A DNA stretch of 46,685 bases from contig NZ_JAER01000034.1 of the NCBI RefSeq assembly GCF_000519005.1, positions 1-46,685 of the forward strand, given 5' to 3'. The notes beneath the pieces were generated by a model that was not told where the DNA came from, did no database searches, and saw only the letters and a list, made by a program, of their open reading frames with translations. Of the stretch, positions 14,911 to 24,819 are shown piece by piece; the stretch's first letter is position 1, and every line of letters begins with the position of its first letter. Position numbers and translations under genes: made by a program. This DNA is from Nocardioides sp. J54. GTDB taxonomy: Bacteria; Actinomycetota; Actinomycetes; Propionibacteriales; Nocardioidaceae.

Positions 14911-15936
14911 ATGGTCTGGTTCGACGAGTCCCGGCTGGACGACGAGAGCGCCCTGGCCACCGCCGACCTGCGGCTGCGCACGCTGGCCGAGTCCGGCTCG
15001 CGGGTACGACGCGAGGTCGGTGGCTCCTCGGAGGCCATCGCCGAGGCGGTCGCCCGCGCCAGCGAGACCCGGCCGCGCGCGGTGATCGCCGCCGGGCCCG
15101 ACTCCCGGTTGCTGCGGGCGGTGCTCGAGCCGTTCTGCCCGGTCCCGTTCGTCGCCTGGCCGTCCCCGGCGCTGCCGGGCTGGGCCGGCAGCCTCGACCT
15201 GGTCGTCGTGCTCGCGCCCGAGGGCGGCGACGCCGGCACCGCGCTGGCCGTCGCCGAGGCCGCCCGCCGCGGCTGCCAGCTCGTGGTCGCCACCCCGCCG
15301 GACTCGATCGTCGCGGAGCACGCCACCGGTCGCTGGACCACGCTGCTGCCGACCGGCACCGGCGACCAGCTGGCCACCGCGGTGGCGATGCTGTCCTTCC
15401 TCGACCAGGTCCAGCTCGGCCCCACCGCCGACCCGGAGGCGGTCGCCGAGGCCCTCGACGACGTCGCCATCGCGTGCTCGCCGAACCGTGACATCTCGAT
15501 CAACCCGGCCAAGATGCTCGCCATCGCGCTGGCCGACGCCAGCCCGCTGGTCTGGGGCGGGTCCGTGCTCGCCGCCCGGGCGGCCCGCCGCGTCTCGGAG
15601 TCGATCCGTCGTACCTCCGGGCGCACGGCGCTCGCCGGTGACGCCGAGCACCTGCTGCCCGTCATCGAGGCCGCCCGGCCGCGCAACGTCTTCGCCGACC
15701 CGTTCGCCGACGGTGCGGGGGAGCGGCGCCCGGTCCTCGTGATCCTCGACGACGGCGTGGACGACCCGGTCGTGCGCGACCAGCGGATCCGCCTCGAGGA
15801 GGCCTGCGCCGCCCACGACGTGCGCATCGAGCACGTCTCCTCCGACGCGGTCGGCGAGGTCGCCCGCTACGCGTCGCTGCTGCTGCACGGCACCTACGCC
15901 GCGGAGTACCTCCGCCTGGGCCTCGTCGCCGACTGA
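14911..15936 (+). CDS. SIS-domain protein, phosphoglucose/phosphomannose isomerase-like
   Basis: The 341-residue product resembles the C-terminal SIS isomerase family found beside manB in actinobacteria. Sequence such as AIAACSPNRDISINPAK is not exact here, but VAIACSPNRDISINPAKMLA and VWGGSVLAARAARRVSESI fit the PGI/PMI SIS_C pattern. It would interconvert fructose 6-phosphate with mannose or glucose 6-phosphate. The N-terminal half is less conserved, and several members of this group have not been shown to be active. GGGAGG at 14899-14904 precedes ATG 14911. It is the last gene of the operon. Confidence 0.72.
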   Translation: MVWFDESRLDDESALATADLRLRTLAESGSRVRREVGGSSEAIAEAVARASETRPRAVIAAGPDSRLLRAVLEPFCPVPFVAWPSPALPGWAGSLDLVVVLAPEGGDAGTALAVAEAARRGCQLVVATPPDSIVAEHATGRWTTLLPTGTGDQLATAVAMLSFLDQVQLGPTADPEAVAEALDDVAIACSPNRDISINPAKMLAIALADASPLVWGGSVLAARAARRVSESIRRTSGRTALAGDAEHLLPVIEAARPRNVFADPFADGAGERRPVLVILDDGVDDPVVRDQRIRLEEACAAHDVRIEHVSSDAVGEVARYASLLLHGTYAAEYLRLGLVAD

Positions 15937-16031
15937 CCGCCGAGACTGACCGCTGATCCACCACGACCGGCGCGGTCCCGCGGTTGTCTGACACTTCGAC
16001 TCGACCGCGGGCGAGCGGGTACCAAGGAGTG

Positions 16032-17129
16032 ATGCCTGCCGTTCGCGATCCCTGGCTCGACAACGCGAAGATGGGTCTCATCGTCCTCGTCGTGGTCGGG
16101 CACACGTGGGCCCTGCTGCCGACCGACGACACGGTTGCCTGGCACCTCTACGACTTCGTCTACCTGTGGCACATGCCGGCGTTCATCTTCCTGTCCGGCT
16201 ACCTCTCCCGCGGCTTCGCCTACCACCCGGCGCGGATGTGGAAGCTGGTCACCGACCTGCTCGTGCCCTACGTCCTCTTCGAGGGTGCGCTCGGGCTGTT
16301 CCGCCTCCACGTCGGCGGCGAGGACCTCCAGGACCTGTGGCTCGACCCGCACTTCCCGATGTGGTACCTCCTCGCCCTCGCCGCCTGGCGGCTCGCCACC
16401 CCGTTGCTGCGGCCGCTGCCCGGCGCCGTCCTCGTCGCGGTCGGCATCAGCCTGGCCGGCGGATTCGTGCAGGGCGCGTGGACGGAGTACCTCGACCTGC
16501 CGCGGATCCTCGGCTTCCTGCCGTTCTTCGTCCTCGGCCTCAAGGCGACGCCGGAGTCCCTGGAGTGGCTGCGCGGCCGGTTCCCGGCCCTGCTCGGTGT
16601 CGTGGCGTTCGGGATCGTCGCCGTGCTGGCGGTGGACCTCGACCGCTGGGCGTCCACCGAGTACCTCTACTACCGACCCTTCGACGTCGTCGGCGACGAC
16701 GGCGGTGAGGCCGTGCTGGCCCGCCTCGGCGTGCTCGCCCTCGGCCTCGTCGGTACCTTCGCCTGGCTCACCCTCGTCCCCCGCGTCAGCGGCTGGTTCA
16801 CCCGGATGGGCGCCGCGACGATGATCGTCTACCTCTTCCACGGCTTCGCGGTGAAGGGCCTCGAGTACGCCGGCTTCCGGGACGCGGTCGCCGGCAGCCC
16901 CGCCCTCGGCCTGGCTGCCGCCACCGGCCTCGGCGTCGCCGTCGCCCTGCTGCTGGCCCTCCCACGGGTGCGCGGCGTGCTGGGCCACGTGGCCGACCCG
17001 TTCGGCCTCGCCCACCGCCGGGTCGGCGAGGCGGTCGACCTCGCGGTGGTCGTGCAGGAGCACGAAGCGGCACAGGACGCCGGTCCCGAGCCGGTGGAGC
17101 GGCACGAGGAGACCGGCGCCTCCCGGTAG
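16032..17129 (+). CDS. Acyltransferase-3-like membrane protein
   Basis: The 365-residue protein has about ten hydrophobic segments and the N-terminal pattern RDPWLDNAKMGLIVLVVVGHTW, in which the buried histidine is typical of acyltransferase family 3 and YcfT-like proteins. FPMWYLLALAAWRLATPLL and the late VYLFHGFAVKGLEY segment also fit. The acyl acceptor is unknown. The start is uncertain: ATG 16032 has AAGGAG only two bases upstream, GTG 16029 is in frame, and a TTG at 15984 would add 16 residues. The polar C-terminal tail of about 45 residues is unusual. The stop codon TAG forms part of the next gene's -10 box. Confidence 0.75.
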   Translation: MPAVRDPWLDNAKMGLIVLVVVGHTWALLPTDDTVAWHLYDFVYLWHMPAFIFLSGYLSRGFAYHPARMWKLVTDLLVPYVLFEGALGLFRLHVGGEDLQDLWLDPHFPMWYLLALAAWRLATPLLRPLPGAVLVAVGISLAGGFVQGAWTEYLDLPRILGFLPFFVLGLKATPESLEWLRGRFPALLGVVAFGIVAVLAVDLDRWASTEYLYYRPFDVVGDDGGEAVLARLGVLALGLVGTFAWLTLVPRVSGWFTRMGAATMIVYLFHGFAVKGLEYAGFRDAVAGSPALGLAAATGLGVAVALLLALPRVRGVLGHVADPFGLAHRRVGEAVDLAVVVQEHEAAQDAGPEPVERHEETGASR

Positions 17130-17132
17130 CCT
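17127..17132 (+). promoter_or_regulatory. -10 box of a leaderless promoter built on a stop codon (DUF808 gene)
   Basis: TAGCCT ends seven bases before ATG 17140, and its first three bases are the stop codon of the upstream acyltransferase-like gene. Confidence 0.45.
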
Positions 17133-17139
17133 TCGGGGC

Positions 17140-18099
17140 ATGAGCGCCGGCCTGTTTGGACTCCTCGACGACGTCGCTGCGATCGCGAAGCTGGCCGCAG
17201 CCTCGGTGGACGACGTCGGCGCGGCCGCCGGTCGGGCGACCGCCAAGGCCGCAGGCGTGGTCATCGACGACACCGCGGTGACCCCGCAGTACGTCCACGG
17301 CCTCGCCGCGGAGCGCGAGCTGCCCATCGTGAAGAAGATCGCGCTGGGCTCGATCCGCAACAAGCTGCTGATCATCCTGCCCGCCGCGCTGCTGCTCAGC
17401 GAGTTCCTGCCCGGCCTGCTGCCGGTCATCCTGATCCTCGGCGGGACCTTCCTCGCCTACGAGGGCGCCCACAAGATCTGGCACATGGTCTCCCACCACG
17501 ACGACCACGAGACCCCGGTCGCCGAGGTCGGCCCCGAGGCGGAGAAGGACCTCGTCGCGGGCGCGGTGCGCACCGACCTGATCCTGTCGGCCGAGATCAT
17601 GGTCATCGCCCTCGACTCGGTCAGCGACGAGAGCTTCTGGACCAAGCTCGCCACCCTGCTCGTCGTCGCCTTCGTCATCACCATCGGCGTGTACGGCGTG
17701 GTGGCGCTCATCGTGAAGATGGACGACATCGGCCTCCGCCTCGCCCAGCGCAGCTCCGCCCTCGCCAAGCGCGTCGGGCTCGGCCTGGTCTCGTTCATGC
17801 CCAGGCTGCTCTCGATCATCTCCGTCGTCGGCACCGTCGCCATGCTCTGGGTCGGTGGCCACATCCTCATGGTCAACGTCGCCGACAACCACGGTTCCGG
17901 CCTCGACCTCTGGAACGCGCCCTACGACTGGGTCCACGGCATCGAGCACGACATCCACCACGCCATCGAGGGCTTCCTCGGCGACGCCCTCGCCTGGCTG
18001 GCCAACACCGGCATCTCCGCCGTCATCGGCCTGGTCGTCGGCGCCGTCGTGGTCCTCGTCGTCCAGCTGCTCCCGTTCGGCAAGAAGGACCACGCCTGA
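17140..18099 (+). CDS. DUF808 (YedI-like) integral membrane protein
   Basis: The 319-residue protein matches the DUF808/YedI family: it opens MSAGLFGLLDDVAAIAKLAA, continues with DDTAVTPQYVHGL and KIALGSIRNKLLIILPAALLLSEF, and has about six to eight membrane segments. A histidine-rich loop, HMVSHHDDHE, follows the second helix pair at about residues 112-122 and could bind metal. The family's role is not established. ATG 17140 is preceded by a leaderless-type box rather than a ribosome site. No partner gene is adjacent. Confidence 0.83.
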   Translation: MSAGLFGLLDDVAAIAKLAAASVDDVGAAAGRATAKAAGVVIDDTAVTPQYVHGLAAERELPIVKKIALGSIRNKLLIILPAALLLSEFLPGLLPVILILGGTFLAYEGAHKIWHMVSHHDDHETPVAEVGPEAEKDLVAGAVRTDLILSAEIMVIALDSVSDESFWTKLATLLVVAFVITIGVYGVVALIVKMDDIGLRLAQRSSALAKRVGLGLVSFMPRLLSIISVVGTVAMLWVGGHILMVNVADNHGSGLDLWNAPYDWVHGIEHDIHHAIEGFLGDALAWLANTGISAVIGLVVGAVVVLVVQLLPFGKKDHA

Positions 18100-18163
18100 G
18101 CACCACCTCAGGCACCGGCGGTCGGGCCTGCCCGATGATTGCCCCTCGGTCGGAGCCCGCTTG

Positions 18164-18169
18164 TAGGGT
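18164..18169 (+). promoter_or_regulatory. -10 box of the ahcY promoter
   Basis: TAGGGT would place the transcript start at about 18175-18177, exactly at the first paired base of the structured leader. A possible -35, TTGCCC, lies 19 bases upstream. Unlike most TAnnnT boxes in the window it is far from the start codon. Confidence 0.45.
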
Positions 18170-18174
18170 GGGTC

Positions 18175-18241
18175 ACGTCATGCGCGGGAGATCCCGACGA
18201 AGCGCAGATGCGCCGCAGGACGTCACTCTCGAACCTCGAGG
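18175..18241 (+). ncRNA. Structured 5' leader of ahcY (candidate cis-regulatory RNA)
   Basis: The leader can fold into a compact three-way junction. P1 pairs 18175-18184 with 18214-18223 (nine pairs and one A-G mismatch). P2 is CGGG-AGAT-CCCG at 18185-18196 and P3 is GCGC-AGAT-GCGC at 18202-18213, both with AGAT loops. P1 abuts P2 and P3 directly, with only ACGAA linking P2 to P3. A further hairpin CTCGA-ACC-TCGAG (18228-18240) covers part of the Shine-Dalgarno GAGGA (18238-18242). This layout suggests translational control of ahcY. It does not show the consensus I remember for the known SAH riboswitch. Confidence 0.45.
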
Positions 18242-18250
18242 ATCTGTTTC

Positions 18251-19693
<1,443 letters not shown>

Positions 19694-19695
19694 TT

Positions 19696-19802
19696 GCGCG
19701 AGCGTGTCGCCGCTGATCGCCGCCGCCGCGGACGGCGTCGGCGGCGACACGCTGCCGCGCCGCAGTTGGCTCCCGTAGGTCCTGCCTCCGCCTGGCGGCA
19801 AG
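19696..19802. repeat. Second copies of dispersed repeats, downstream of ahcY
   Basis: GCGCGAGCGTGTCGCC at 19696-19711 and TCCGCCTGGCGGCAAG at 19787-19802 are exact copies of units at 29-44 and 1-16. The first unit also forms the left arm of the hairpin below. Confidence 0.7.
19702..19752 (+). terminator. Probable stem-loop terminator of ahcY
   Basis: GCGTGTCGCC (19702-19711) pairs perfectly with GGCGACACGC (19743-19752), nine bases after the ahcY stop, and the stem can be extended inward with mismatches. No T-tract follows, so termination would be weak or factor-dependent. Confidence 0.5.
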
Positions 19803-19817
19803 CGTGCGTGCCAGCCC

Positions 19818-19823
19818 TAGGAT
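19818..19823 (+). promoter_or_regulatory. -10 box of a leaderless promoter (mtrA)
   Basis: TAGGAT ends seven bases before ATG 19831. Confidence 0.5.
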
Positions 19824-19830
19824 GGTGGAC

Positions 19831-20538
19831 ATGACTACCGCCGCCGGCGCGTCGTTCGCCACCAAGGGTCGCGTCCTCGTCGTGGACGACGACGCCGCGC
19901 TGGCGGAGATGCTGGCGATCGTCCTGGGCCAGGAGGGCTTCGAGTCGCGGATCTGCCCGCGCGGCGACACCGCGCTGGCCGAGTTCCGCGACTACCGCCC
20001 CGACCTGGTGCTCCTCGACCTCATGCTGCCCGGCAAGGACGGCATCGACGTGTGCAAGGAGATCCGGGCCGAGTCGGTGGTCCCGATCGTGATGCTGACC
20101 GCCAAGGGCGACACCGTCGACGTCGTCGTCGGCCTCGAGTCCGGCGCCGACGACTACGTCGTGAAGCCCTTCAAGCCCAAGGAGCTGGTCGCCAGGATCC
20201 GGGCCCGCGTGCGCCGTACCGAGCCGGTCGCGCCGGAGACGCTGTCGGTGCGCGACGTGCAGATCGACGTGGCCGGGCACTCGGTCACCCGCGACGGCGT
20301 CGAGATCCCGCTGACGCCGCTGGAGTTCGACCTCCTGCTCTGCCTGGCCCGCCGGCCCGGGCAGGTGCTGACCCGCCAGGTCCTCCTCGAGGAGGTCTGG
20401 GGCTACCACCACGCAGCCGACACCCGGCTGGTCAACGTCCACGTGCAGCGGCTGCGCTCCAAGGTGGAGCACGACCCCGAGCACCCCGAGATCGTGCTGA
20501 CCGTCCGCGGGGTCGGCTACAAGGCCGGCTCCGCCTAG
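19831..20538 (+). CDS. mtrA: DNA-binding response regulator MtrA
   Basis: The 235-residue OmpR-type regulator has a receiver domain with acidic residues D19-D21, the phosphorylation site D63 in LLDLMLPGKDG, and TAKGD and KPFKPKEL segments. The winged-helix domain contains LTPLEFDLLLCLARRPGQVLTRQVLLEEVWGY and ends VRGVGYKAG. In actinobacteria MtrA controls wall hydrolase, division and osmoprotection genes. ATG 19831 is supported by a TAGGAT box seven bases upstream; an in-frame codon at 19804 lies before that box. The sensor kinase gene follows nine bases after the stop. Confidence 0.94.
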   Translation: MTTAAGASFATKGRVLVVDDDAALAEMLAIVLGQEGFESRICPRGDTALAEFRDYRPDLVLLDLMLPGKDGIDVCKEIRAESVVPIVMLTAKGDTVDVVVGLESGADDYVVKPFKPKELVARIRARVRRTEPVAPETLSVRDVQIDVAGHSVTRDGVEIPLTPLEFDLLLCLARRPGQVLTRQVLLEEVWGYHHAADTRLVNVHVQRLRSKVEHDPEHPEIVLTVRGVGYKAGSA

Positions 20539-20547
20539 GAGCGCACT

Positions 20548-22227
20548 GTGCTGCGCGACCTCTGGAACCGACTCTCCCCGGCGGTACGACGGGCGCTCAC
20601 CTTCTGGCGACGCTCGATCCAGGCGCGGGTCGTCGCCAGCACGCTGGTGCTGTCGGCGGTCGTGGTCAGCGCGGTCGGCTGGATCCTGGTCGAGCAGGTC
20701 CGGCAGGGACTCCTCGAGCACCGCGTCGACGTCGTCCTCGGCGAGGTCGACGCCGAGATGGCCGAGGCCCGGGCCCGGCTCGAGGCTGCGTCCGGCCGCG
20801 AGGTCAACGTCGGCCGCCAGCAGCGCGACCTCGTCGACCCGATCATCGACCGCGGCGCCGGCCGCGGCTACAGCGTCGTCCTCGCCGGCCCCGAGGGAGA
20901 GGGCGGATCGCTGCGCGACGGTGGCAGCGAGTACACCAGCGGCCTCGACCTGGTCAGCGTGCCCGACTCGCTCGAGGAGCACTTCGACGCCGCCGGCCGC
21001 AGCACGGCGTGGACCTACACCGAGATCGTCACCCGCGCCGACGGGCGGGGCGAGGCCACCTCGGAGCCGGGCATCATCGTCGGGTCGCAGCTGCAGCTGC
21101 CGGCCGACGGCAAGACCTACACCCTCTACTACCTCTTCCCGCTGACCGAGGAGCAGGAGACCCTGCGGCTGGTGACCCGCGCCCTGCTCACCGCCGCGGG
21201 CCTGCTGCTGGTACTGGTGGCCGGCATCACCTGGCTGGTGACCCGGCAGGTCGTGACCCCGGTCCGGATGGCCCGCAAGGTCGCCGAGCGGCTCGCCGCC
21301 GGACGGCTGCAGGAGCGGCTGCAGGTGCGCGGCGAGGACGACATCGCGCGGCTGGCCTACACCTTCAACCAGATGGCGACCAGCCTCCAGCGGCAGATCC
21401 GCCAGCTGGAGGAGCTCAGCTGGGTGCAGCGGCGCTTCGTCTCCGACGTCTCGCACGAGCTGCGGACCCCGCTCACGACCGTGCGGATGGCCTCCGACCT
21501 GCTGCACGACGCCCGCGAGGACTTCGACCCCACGGCAGCCCGCGCCGCGGAGCTGCTGCAGAAGGAGCTCGACCGCTTCGAGAACCTGCTCGTCGACCTG
21601 CTCGAGATCAGCCGGTTCGATGCCGGCGCCGCGGTGCTCGCCCCTGAGGACGTCAACCTCGACGACATCGTCAACCGGGTGGTGACCGCCGCCCAGCCGC
21701 TGGCCGACCAGCGCGGCGTCCGGGTCGTCGTCGAGCACCCCGACGACCCGGTGCGCGCCGAGGTCGACAGCCGCCGCGTCGAGCGGATCCTGCGCAACCT
21801 CGTCACCAACGCCATCGACCACGCGCTCGCCGACGACCCGACCGAGGCGGTCGTGGTCCGGCTCGCGTCCGACGAGGAGGCGGTCGCGATCACCGTGCGC
21901 GACCACGGCGTCGGCCTCGCCCCCGGGGAGGCGGCGATGGTGTTCAACCGGTTCTGGCGCTCCGACCCGGCCCGCACCCGCACCAGTGGCGGCACCGGCC
22001 TGGGCCTGGCCATCGCCCAGGAGGACGCCCACCTGCACGGCGGCTGGCTGCAGGCGTGGGGCCGCACCGGGCAGGGCGCCCAGTTCCGGCTCACCCTCCC
22101 GCGCCGGGCCGGCGGCACCTTGCGGCACAGCCCGCTGCCGCTCATCCCCGAGGACGCCGCCTCCGTCGACGCCGCGATCGTGGCCGGGCCCGGCGACGTC
22201 GTACCCGCCCGGGAGGTGGAGCGATGA
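20548..22227 (+). CDS. mtrB: Sensor histidine kinase MtrB
   Basis: The 559-residue membrane kinase phosphorylates MtrA. One transmembrane segment lies at about residues 30-55 and another at about 208-232, bounding an extracellular sensor domain. A HAMP domain follows to about 290. The phosphoacceptor is H303 in VSDVSHELRTPL, and the ATPase domain shows NAIDHA, DHGVGL and GTGLGLAIAQED. GTG 20548 is preceded by TAGGAGCG. The stop overlaps the lpqB start (ATGA), so the three form one operon. The C-terminal tail after the ATPase domain is about 40 residues and probably flexible. Confidence 0.94.
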   Translation: MLRDLWNRLSPAVRRALTFWRRSIQARVVASTLVLSAVVVSAVGWILVEQVRQGLLEHRVDVVLGEVDAEMAEARARLEAASGREVNVGRQQRDLVDPIIDRGAGRGYSVVLAGPEGEGGSLRDGGSEYTSGLDLVSVPDSLEEHFDAAGRSTAWTYTEIVTRADGRGEATSEPGIIVGSQLQLPADGKTYTLYYLFPLTEEQETLRLVTRALLTAAGLLLVLVAGITWLVTRQVVTPVRMARKVAERLAAGRLQERLQVRGEDDIARLAYTFNQMATSLQRQIRQLEELSWVQRRFVSDVSHELRTPLTTVRMASDLLHDAREDFDPTAARAAELLQKELDRFENLLVDLLEISRFDAGAAVLAPEDVNLDDIVNRVVTAAQPLADQRGVRVVVEHPDDPVRAEVDSRRVERILRNLVTNAIDHALADDPTEAVVVRLASDEEAVAITVRDHGVGLAPGEAAMVFNRFWRSDPARTRTSGGTGLGLAIAQEDAHLHGGWLQAWGRTGQGAQFRLTLPRRAGGTLRHSPLPLIPEDAASVDAAIVAGPGDVVPAREVER

Positions 22228-23967
22228 GCCAGGCGCGCCGTGCCACCACCGCGGTTGCCGGGCTGCTCGCGGGCCTGCTGCTCGCCGGCTGCGTCTCCCT
22301 GCCGACCGAGGGACCGGTCGTCGACGCCGACGTTGCCGGCGCGGACAGCCCCCACCGGGCCAGCGACATCGACGCCCGGCCCCCGACCGAGGGCGCCTCG
22401 CCCGCCGAGGTCGTCAGCGAGTTCCTCGACGCGATGACCGCGTGGCCCCAGCAGATCAACGTCGCCAAGCGCTTCCTCACCGAGGAGGCGGCCGCCAGCT
22501 GGAACCCCGAGCTCGCCACCGTCGTGTACGCCGACGCCCCGCTCTCCGTGCGCGAGACCGGCAACGCGGTGCGGGTGGACCTGCCCGCCGCCGACGGCCT
22601 CGACCGCGCCGGTGCCTGGCGCGGGCAGCTCCCGGCCGCCGACCGGGCGATGACCCTGCACCTGTCCATCGAGCGGGGCGAGTACCGCATCGCCGACCCG
22701 ATGGACGCCCTCGTCGTGCCCGCCAGCTGGTTCCAGCAGCGCTACCGCCAGGTGTCGCTCTACTTCTTCGACCCGATCGCGCAGATCCTGGTGCCGGAGC
22801 CGGTGTTCGTGCCGCAGGGAGAGCAGCTCGCGACCAACCTCGTCGCCGGCCTGCTCGACGGCCCCCCCGCCGCGTGCCCGTGGGGTCGTGCGCTCCTTCC
22901 TGCCGAGCGGCCTCTCCGTGGGGCTGTCCGTCCCGGTCGACGACAAGGGCGTCGCCAACGTCGACCTCGTGGGCGACGCGCCCCGGCTGACGGCCGAGGA
23001 GGCCGAGCTGATGTTCGCCCAGCTCGCGTGGACCTTGCGCCAGGCGCCGGGGATCGCCGCGCTGCGCGTCACGATCGGCGGGGAGGACGTCCCGGTGCCG
23101 GGCGGCGCCTCGCAGTACCCCGTCGACGGCGGCGGCGCCTTCGACCCGGCGGGCACCCGCGGCACCACCCTCGCCGGCCTGAGCAAGGGCCGGCTCGTGC
23201 TCGGCCGTCCCGGCGACCTCTCCTTCTCGACCGGCCCGTTCGGCGTGGCCGGCGCGAGCCTCGACGCCGTGGCGCTCCGGCCCGACGCCGAGGTGGTTGC
23301 AGCGGTCGACACCGGTGGCGACCGGGTACGCACCGTCGAGGTCGGCGCCGACCCCGACGACCCGGTCCGGACGGTGGTCACCGGCGGTGACTTCGCTCGC
23401 CCCACCTGGGACGTGGCGGGCCGGCTGTGGGTCCTCGACCGGCGCGGCGGCAACGCGCGGGTCCTGCTCCTCGAGGCCGGCCGGGTCCGCGAGGTGCGGG
23501 TGCCCGGCCTCACCGGCCGCGCCGCCAAGGCGATCGTCGTCTCCCGGGACGGCACCCGGGTGGTCGGCGTCGTCACCACCGCCGCCGGCGACCAGGTCGT
23601 CGGAGCCCGCGTGCTGATCAACGGTCGCGGCCGGGTGGCGCGGGCCGGGTCGCCGTTCGTCGTCCGACCGGCCGAGGACGCCGCGATCGCCGACCTCGCC
23701 TGGAGCGGGCCGAACAGGATCGCACTGCTCTCCTCGAGCTCGCCGACGTCCTTCCACGAGGTCGACGTCGTCGCCGCCGACGGCGCCACCGTCGGCGTGG
23801 ACGGGCTCTCCACGATCCTGTCCGGGAGGGTCGTGGGCCTCGCCGGCGCGCCGGTCTCCAGCTCACTGGTCTACGCGGTCTACGGCGACCGCTACGTCGA
23901 CCTCGTCGCGCAGGAGGAGTACGACGCCGGCAGCCTCACCCTGACCCAGCTCGACTTCGCCGGCTGA
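22224..23967 (+). pseudogene. lpqB: LpqB lipoprotein of the MtrAB system, interrupted by a frameshift
   Basis: LpqB is the lipoprotein that interacts with the MtrB sensor domain. The start has a lipobox ending at C23 (LLLAGC), then a GerMN-like domain and a C-terminal beta-propeller-like part. The reading frame breaks at seven cytosines, 22862-22868. Upstream sequence reads ...VAGLLDGPP and the family's expected continuation GVVRSFLPSGLSVG is found in a different frame from about 22882 to 23967. Removing one C gives an intact protein of about 580 residues with a sensible junction (DGPPPRARGVVRS). As given, translation continues in the wrong frame to 23390. An assembly error, a real mutation, or +1 slippage on CCC-C are all possible. 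Confidence 0.82.
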
Positions 23968-24045
23968 CGCCGGGGGCCGACGCCGCCATCCACAGGCCCG
24001 CGCCGCCGCGTTGTGCCGCCCGCCCGGCCTTGGTGGGGTGGGGGA

Positions 24046-24810
24046 GTGCCGCTCCTCCCGGACCTCGCCGACGCCTTCCGCGACCTCGTCCTCGGCGTCG
24101 CCTGCGTGGGCTGCGGACACCCGGGCCGGGCGCTGTGCCGCTCCTGCCACGCCGGCCTCCCGGCCCTGGCCGCCCCGCACTGGCCGACACCCACGCCGCC
24201 CGGCCTCGTGCCGCCGTACGCGGTCGGCGACTACGACGGGGCGCTGCGGGCGATGGTGCTCGCCCACAAGGAGCGCCGCGTCCTCGCGCTGGCGCGCCCG
24301 CTCGGGGAGCTGCTGGCGCGGTCGGTCACGCAGGCGCTCGCCGACCTCGCCGTGAGCGGCCCGGTGGTGCTCGTGCCGGTGCCGTCGCGGCCGCGGGTGG
24401 TGCGCCAGCGCGGGCACGACCCCACGGCCGCCACCGTCCGTGCGGCCGTGGCCCGGCTGCGCGCCGAGCACGACGTGGTCAGCGCCCGGCTGCTGCGCGT
24501 GCGGCCCGGCCTGCAGGACCAGGCCGGCCTCGACGCCGCCGCCCGGGCAGCCAACCTCGCCGGGTCGATGGCGGTCCCCGCGACCTCGCTGCGCCGGCTC
24601 GCCCGGGGCTGCCCGCGGGCCCACGTCGTGGTGTGCGACGACGTCCTGACGACGGGCGCCACGCTGCGCGAGGCGCAGCGCGCCCTGGAGTCCAGCGGCC
24701 TGTCGGTGGCCGCCGGGGCGACGGTCGCAGCGACCCGGAGGAGGGCGCCGGCAGCGGGCCGCACCCCCACTTTCGGGCCATCCCTTCCGCCGTCACCACC
24801 GACCGACTAA
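24046..24810 (+). CDS. ComF family protein (phosphoribosyltransferase-like)
   Basis: The 254-residue protein has an N-terminal zinc-binding motif, C-VGC-GHPGRALC-RSC, at about residues 20-35, then a type I phosphoribosyltransferase fold. The PRPP loop is VVCDDVLTTGATL at about residues 195-207, and PVPSRPRVVRQRGHD is the other family signature. ComF proteins assist DNA uptake in competent bacteria, but many carriers are not known to be competent. The start is uncertain: GTG 24046 and GTG 24013 are in frame and neither has a good ribosome site. It follows lpqB, as in other actinobacteria. Confidence 0.84.
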   Translation: MPLLPDLADAFRDLVLGVACVGCGHPGRALCRSCHAGLPALAAPHWPTPTPPGLVPPYAVGDYDGALRAMVLAHKERRVLALARPLGELLARSVTQALADLAVSGPVVLVPVPSRPRVVRQRGHDPTAATVRAAVARLRAEHDVVSARLLRVRPGLQDQAGLDAAARAANLAGSMAVPATSLRRLARGCPRAHVVVCDDVLTTGATLREAQRALESSGLSVAAGATVAATRRRAPAAGRTPTFGPSLPPSPPTD

Positions 24811-24813
24811 CGT
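24785..24813 (+). promoter_or_regulatory. Promoter of the hpf leader RNA
   Basis: TTCCGC (24785-24790) and TAACGT (24808-24813) are 17 bases apart, predicting a start at about 24820. The promoter overlaps the end of the comF-family gene, so hpf can be expressed independently of the lpqB operon. Confidence 0.5.
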
Positions 24814-24819
24814 CTCAAC

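Noticed and set aside
18175..18250. Calling the ahcY leader a known SAH riboswitch.
   Set aside because: The conserved sequence blocks I remember for that class are not recognisable, and the three-way junction differs. It is reported only as a candidate structured leader.
22224..23967. A programmed frameshift as the main explanation for lpqB.
   Set aside because: The C-run is a classic place for assembly error or mutation, and I know of no reported programmed frameshift in this family. It is kept only as one option.
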